Made by a program: the position numbers and the translations under genes
Source: Sulfitobacter sediminilitoris
GTDB taxonomy: Bacteria > Pseudomonadota > Alphaproteobacteria > Rhodobacterales > Rhodobacteraceae
Assembly (NCBI RefSeq): GCF_010667575.1
Contig: NZ_JAABNT010000018.1
Location: 1 to 64,000 of the forward strand
Direction of reading: 5' to 3'
DNA: 64,000 nucleotides
Notes under the pieces: model-generated
The model's input: only the letters and a program-made list of their open reading frames with translations
What the model was told of the DNA's origin: nothing
Database searches by the model: none
Shown here: positions 61,745 to 64,000 of the stretch, piece by piece
How positions within the stretch are numbered: the first letter of the stretch is position 1
Layout of the letters: each line of letters begins with the position of its first letter

Positions 61745-62557
61745 ATGACAGGTTCGATGGTAGATACCGCAATTGAGGCCTATGCCGCTGAGCTTCTTAA
61801 AGCCTATGATAAAGGTTGCCAGATCGCCCCAATTTCCGATGGCGACCCTGCCTTCGACGACGAAGCGGCGTATCGCATCGCCCGTGAGATCGCTGCACTG
61901 CGCGAGGCACGGGGTGAGCGGCAAGTGGGCCGCAAGATTGGTTTCACAAACCGCACGATCTGGCCCATCTACGGCGTCTCGGGTCCAATTTGGGGGCCGG
62001 TGTGGGATACAACTCTGCACGAGATTGGTGATGGGCTGCACACTTTGCCGCCGGTGCCCGAACCTCGGCTTGAACCGGAAATTGTATTCGGCTTAAAGTC
62101 TGCGCCTCGGATAGGAATGAGCGAGGTTGAGCTAGCCGGGTGCATCGATTGGGTGTCACACGGGTTCGAGATCGTATTTTCGCCCTTCCCTGACTGGCGT
62201 TTTTCCGGCGCAGACTGTGCCGCCGCTTTCGGCCTGCACAGCGCGCTCTATCTCGGCCCACGATTGCCCCTGACGCAATCGATCATCAACCAGCTGCCCC
62301 GATTTCGCATCGCGCTTGAGAGGCCGGACGGCAAGCGGCTGACGGGCTGCGGCGCAGATGTTCTGGACGGTCCTCTAAGGGCGCTCGGTTATCTTCTCGA
62401 CGCGCTGGCAACCGACCCCGGTACAACGCCAATCGGCGAGGGAGAGATCATTAGCACCGGAACCTTGACTGACGCACTGCCGATATCGCCTGGTGACCGC
62501 TGGACCACCCGGCTCGATGGCATCGACCTGCCAGGCGTGACGATCGCCTTCCGCTAG
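61745..62557 (+). CDS. 2-keto-4-pentenoate hydratase / FAH-family protein
   Basis: A 270-residue protein. The metal-binding Glu residues are in EPRLEPEIVFGL near residue 115, and IDWVSHGFEIV supplies a later one. The GRKIGFTNRTIW block near residue 65 and the SGADCAAAFGLHSALYLG region match the MhpD/TesE/XylJ hydratase branch of the FAH superfamily. It would add water to a 2-oxopent-4-enoate in aromatic meta-cleavage, or act as a related decarboxylase. No ring-cleavage genes lie nearby. Confidence 0.85.
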   Translation: MTGSMVDTAIEAYAAELLKAYDKGCQIAPISDGDPAFDDEAAYRIAREIAALREARGERQVGRKIGFTNRTIWPIYGVSGPIWGPVWDTTLHEIGDGLHTLPPVPEPRLEPEIVFGLKSAPRIGMSEVELAGCIDWVSHGFEIVFSPFPDWRFSGADCAAAFGLHSALYLGPRLPLTQSIINQLPRFRIALERPDGKRLTGCGADVLDGPLRALGYLLDALATDPGTTPIGEGEIISTGTLTDALPISPGDRWTTRLDGIDLPGVTIAFR

Positions 62558-62776
62558 CATTTCAGGTGGGCAGCAAAGAACTCCTCATGGGCACGCTAGG
62601 TAGGGTTCACCCTCCGCTCACCTTTCGTAAGTGGGTTAGTGGGTTTGTCGTATGAATTATCCAGACGACATTCGACAGCTACATCCCGCTTTGCTGCCGC
62701 TAAAGGCAGCCAGGACGAACGGCTAATCCACGTCAGACCGGACCTTCATGCTGTCCGCTGCGATCGGCCGGAGAGA

Positions 62777-63000
62777 GCTGATTTTGTTGAAAAACTCGAA
62801 AATTCGACCGCCAAATTCTTCCGCCAAAATCCATTGAATCACCCAAGTCCGCGCGGAACGGTCAGTGTAAGCCGTGAGGACCTCTCACATTGCCAAGTCA
62901 GCGTTTCGACCGCCCCCCTCGTCGGATTTTCCGGCAGGCTTTCTATGGGTCACTTTTTTAGCAGTTTTTGCCAAAATAGGAGTTTTTCAACACAATCAGC
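62777..63000 (+). mobile_element. 224-bp MITE-like element, copy 2
   Basis: It is identical in length and orientation to copy 1 at 28787-29010, with five substitutions. The terminal inverted repeats begin GCTGATTTTGTTGAAAAA and end with the near-complement. No target duplication is evident. Confidence 0.8.
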
Positions 63001-63085
63001 CCGAAGCAGACATGGTCCCACATCAATGCTCGCAGATGCAGCAATGTAATTTACCAAATCCATCATCTACGGCGCAGCGAGAAAA

Positions 63086-63152
63086 GCAGACATTGGTCGC
63101 GACCGCAGCGAATTTCAGGGGGTCTATGACCGAGTTGCGGACGAAACGGACA
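63086..63152 (+). repeat. Diverged intergenic repeat copy D
   Basis: CGCAGCGAAT and GTTGCGGACGAAACGGACATTTG align with the core and right end of copies A and C. The left end AGCAGACATTGG is only loosely related. Confidence 0.4.
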
Positions 63153-63206
63153 TTTGGTGCCACATCTGCTATTGTTTGCACCCGAGACTTTGAGAAGTGA
63201 GATTTC

Positions 63207-63626
63207 ATGCCCAAAATATTACTTCATCATGTCTCCTATCCCGTCAGGGATGTTGAGGCGTCAGCTTCATTCTACGAAAGTCTTTTCAACCTAGAACGCC
63301 TTGACCGCCCACCATTTTCGATACCCGGAGTTTGGTTGGAATGTCACGATCGCCAAATTCACCTAGTGCTGAACGAAGCTGGAACCTATCGTACCAAATC
63401 GTCTCCTGACATTGCTGACGTTCACTTTGCATTCTGCACCGACGACTTCGAAGAAATGGTCGAACGCTTGGAGGCAGCTGGATTTAGGGAGGACTTGCCA
63501 GAGGGTGACAGAAAAAGACTGCTTATTCTGCGTGAAGGCCTCGCCGGGTTCCCACAACTCTATCTGCTTGATCCCGACCTCAACACTATCGAAGTAAACG
63601 CAGCTCCAATGCCAGGAGAACCCTGA
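63207..63626 (+). CDS. VOC-family (glyoxalase/dioxygenase-like) protein
   Basis: A 139-residue protein with the vicinal-oxygen-chelate pattern. LLHHVSYPVRDVEASASFYESLFNLERL is the first beta-alpha-beta-beta-beta module, with His 8 as a likely metal ligand. DIADVHFAFCTDDFEEMVERLEAAGF starts the second, and YLLDPDLNTIEVNA supplies the Glu ligand. The enzyme or resistance function is unknown. The gene stands alone after the MITE. Confidence 0.83.
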   Translation: MPKILLHHVSYPVRDVEASASFYESLFNLERLDRPPFSIPGVWLECHDRQIHLVLNEAGTYRTKSSPDIADVHFAFCTDDFEEMVERLEAAGFREDLPEGDRKRLLILREGLAGFPQLYLLDPDLNTIEVNAAPMPGEP

Positions 63627-63799
63627 AGCGAACTCGCTGTTATTACCCCTTTTGGCTTCGAAGCAGACCAAGTCAGGAAAGGAGCATGGGTCGGCTGTGT
63701 TCACTTAGACCGACCGTCTGCCAGACTTGCGAGCGATGCCCGGTGTGCGGGAGTAGCCGCAAATTCCTTTCAGAAATGGCGCAACTCTTTCGATCCGTG

Positions 63800-64000
63800 T
63801 CAATCCAACTCGAACCGCAGGACGCCCGCTGCGGCAAGTTCATCATCGAGTTCCCTTGCCGTCAGAAATTCAAGGGCAGATGCCGCGCTGGCCTGAGAGG
63901 TTCGACTAAGGAATATCGACATATCGATATGAGTCCCAAGCTCTTCGGGTAGGATTGCCGCAGGAACCACCCCGGGTGTTGAAAGGACCGTGGTCAGCGG
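63800..64000 (-). CDS. Probable periplasmic substrate-binding protein, C-terminal fragment
   Basis: Reading the minus strand from the window edge gives 66 codons ending in a TGA at 63800-63802. The peptide is PGVVPAAILPEELGTHIDMS and then a SAASALEFLTARELDDELAAAGV segment. The latter is the C-terminal helix pattern of ModA-like (molybdate-type) and related extracellular solute-binding proteins. The N-terminal part is outside the window, so the ligand and signal peptide are unknown. The family call is tentative. Confidence 0.5.
   Translation of the reverse strand, partial: PLTTVLSTPGVVPAAILPEELGTHIDMSIFLSRTSQASAASALEFLTARELDDELAAAGVLRFELD

Larger units (their letters stand above)
62558..63206. 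other. Gene-free stretch with MITE copy 2 and intergenic repeat copy D
   Basis: No supported gene. MITE copy 2 is at 62777-63000, followed by a diverged copy (D) of the intergenic repeat at about 63086-63152. The 18-base word at 63128-63145 also occurs at 27717-27734. Confidence 0.5.

Overview
The window looks like a chromosomal segment of a marine alphaproteobacterium of the Rhodobacterales (Roseobacter-type). The base composition is moderately GC-rich. Diagnostic content includes a CarD-type regulator followed by cobS/cobT, 4-hydroxyphenylpyruvate dioxygenase with a divergent Lrp/AsnC regulator, a SUV3-like helicase followed by an S4 protein and 7Fe ferredoxin FdxA, the ligase-associated exonuclease/DNA ligase pair, and TctABC transport. 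The genus cannot be fixed from the sequence alone.

Region 1 (1-25.3 kb) is mostly housekeeping. It opens with the N-terminus of an IS256-type transposase, then a secreted DUF1906 protein, a GNAT acetyltransferase, oligoendopeptidase F, an ATP-dependent DNA ligase overlapping its exonuclease, a lysophospholipase-like hydrolase with an SCP2-like protein, and a TPR protein. After these come helicase-S4-fdxA-carD, cobS/cobT, a KefB-type antiporter, Lrp/hppD, a large membrane protein with pilus/secretion-like ends, O-acetylhomoserine sulfhydrylase, a ribbon-helix-helix-like gene behind two matching palindromes, a glycosyltransferase-like gene and a conserved unknown.

Region 2 (25.3-42 kb) is accessory and eroded. 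It holds a repeat-protein gene broken by at least three frame disruptions, a homocysteine S-methyltransferase, a 224-bp MITE-like element, and fused IS110 and IS200/IS605 remnants. Next is a cluster of four class III adenylate/guanylate cyclases, each with a different accessory domain set (SAM+ATPase+TPR, polytopic membrane domain, TolB-like+TPR, alpha/beta hydrolase). An IS91-type transposase with an integrase interrupted by an amber codon closes the region. Palindrome-ended intergenic repeats surround the fourth cyclase.

Region 3 (42-49.8 kb) is a coherent catabolic locus: tctC-tctB-tctA-sulfatase on the minus strand, divergent from marR-sulfatase-MBL hydrolase-YciI on the plus strand. I infer uptake and desulfation of an unknown sulfate ester under MarR control through a palindrome in the 67-bp divergent gap.

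Region 4 (49.8-64 kb) starts with an IS6-type transposase. It then has a secreted unknown, a MaoC-like protein, a 5'-truncated VapE-like phage gene with a small companion, a 630-bp repeat-rich noncoding block built on TAGTAGGGGG, a DUF6880 protein, RsgA, an ArsC/Spx-like protein, an SDR, an EEP-family nuclease, a frameshifted Na+/H+ antiporter, an epoxide hydrolase, a hydratase, the second MITE copy, a VOC protein and the C-terminus of a probable periplasmic binding protein. No rRNA, tRNA or CRISPR array was recognised.
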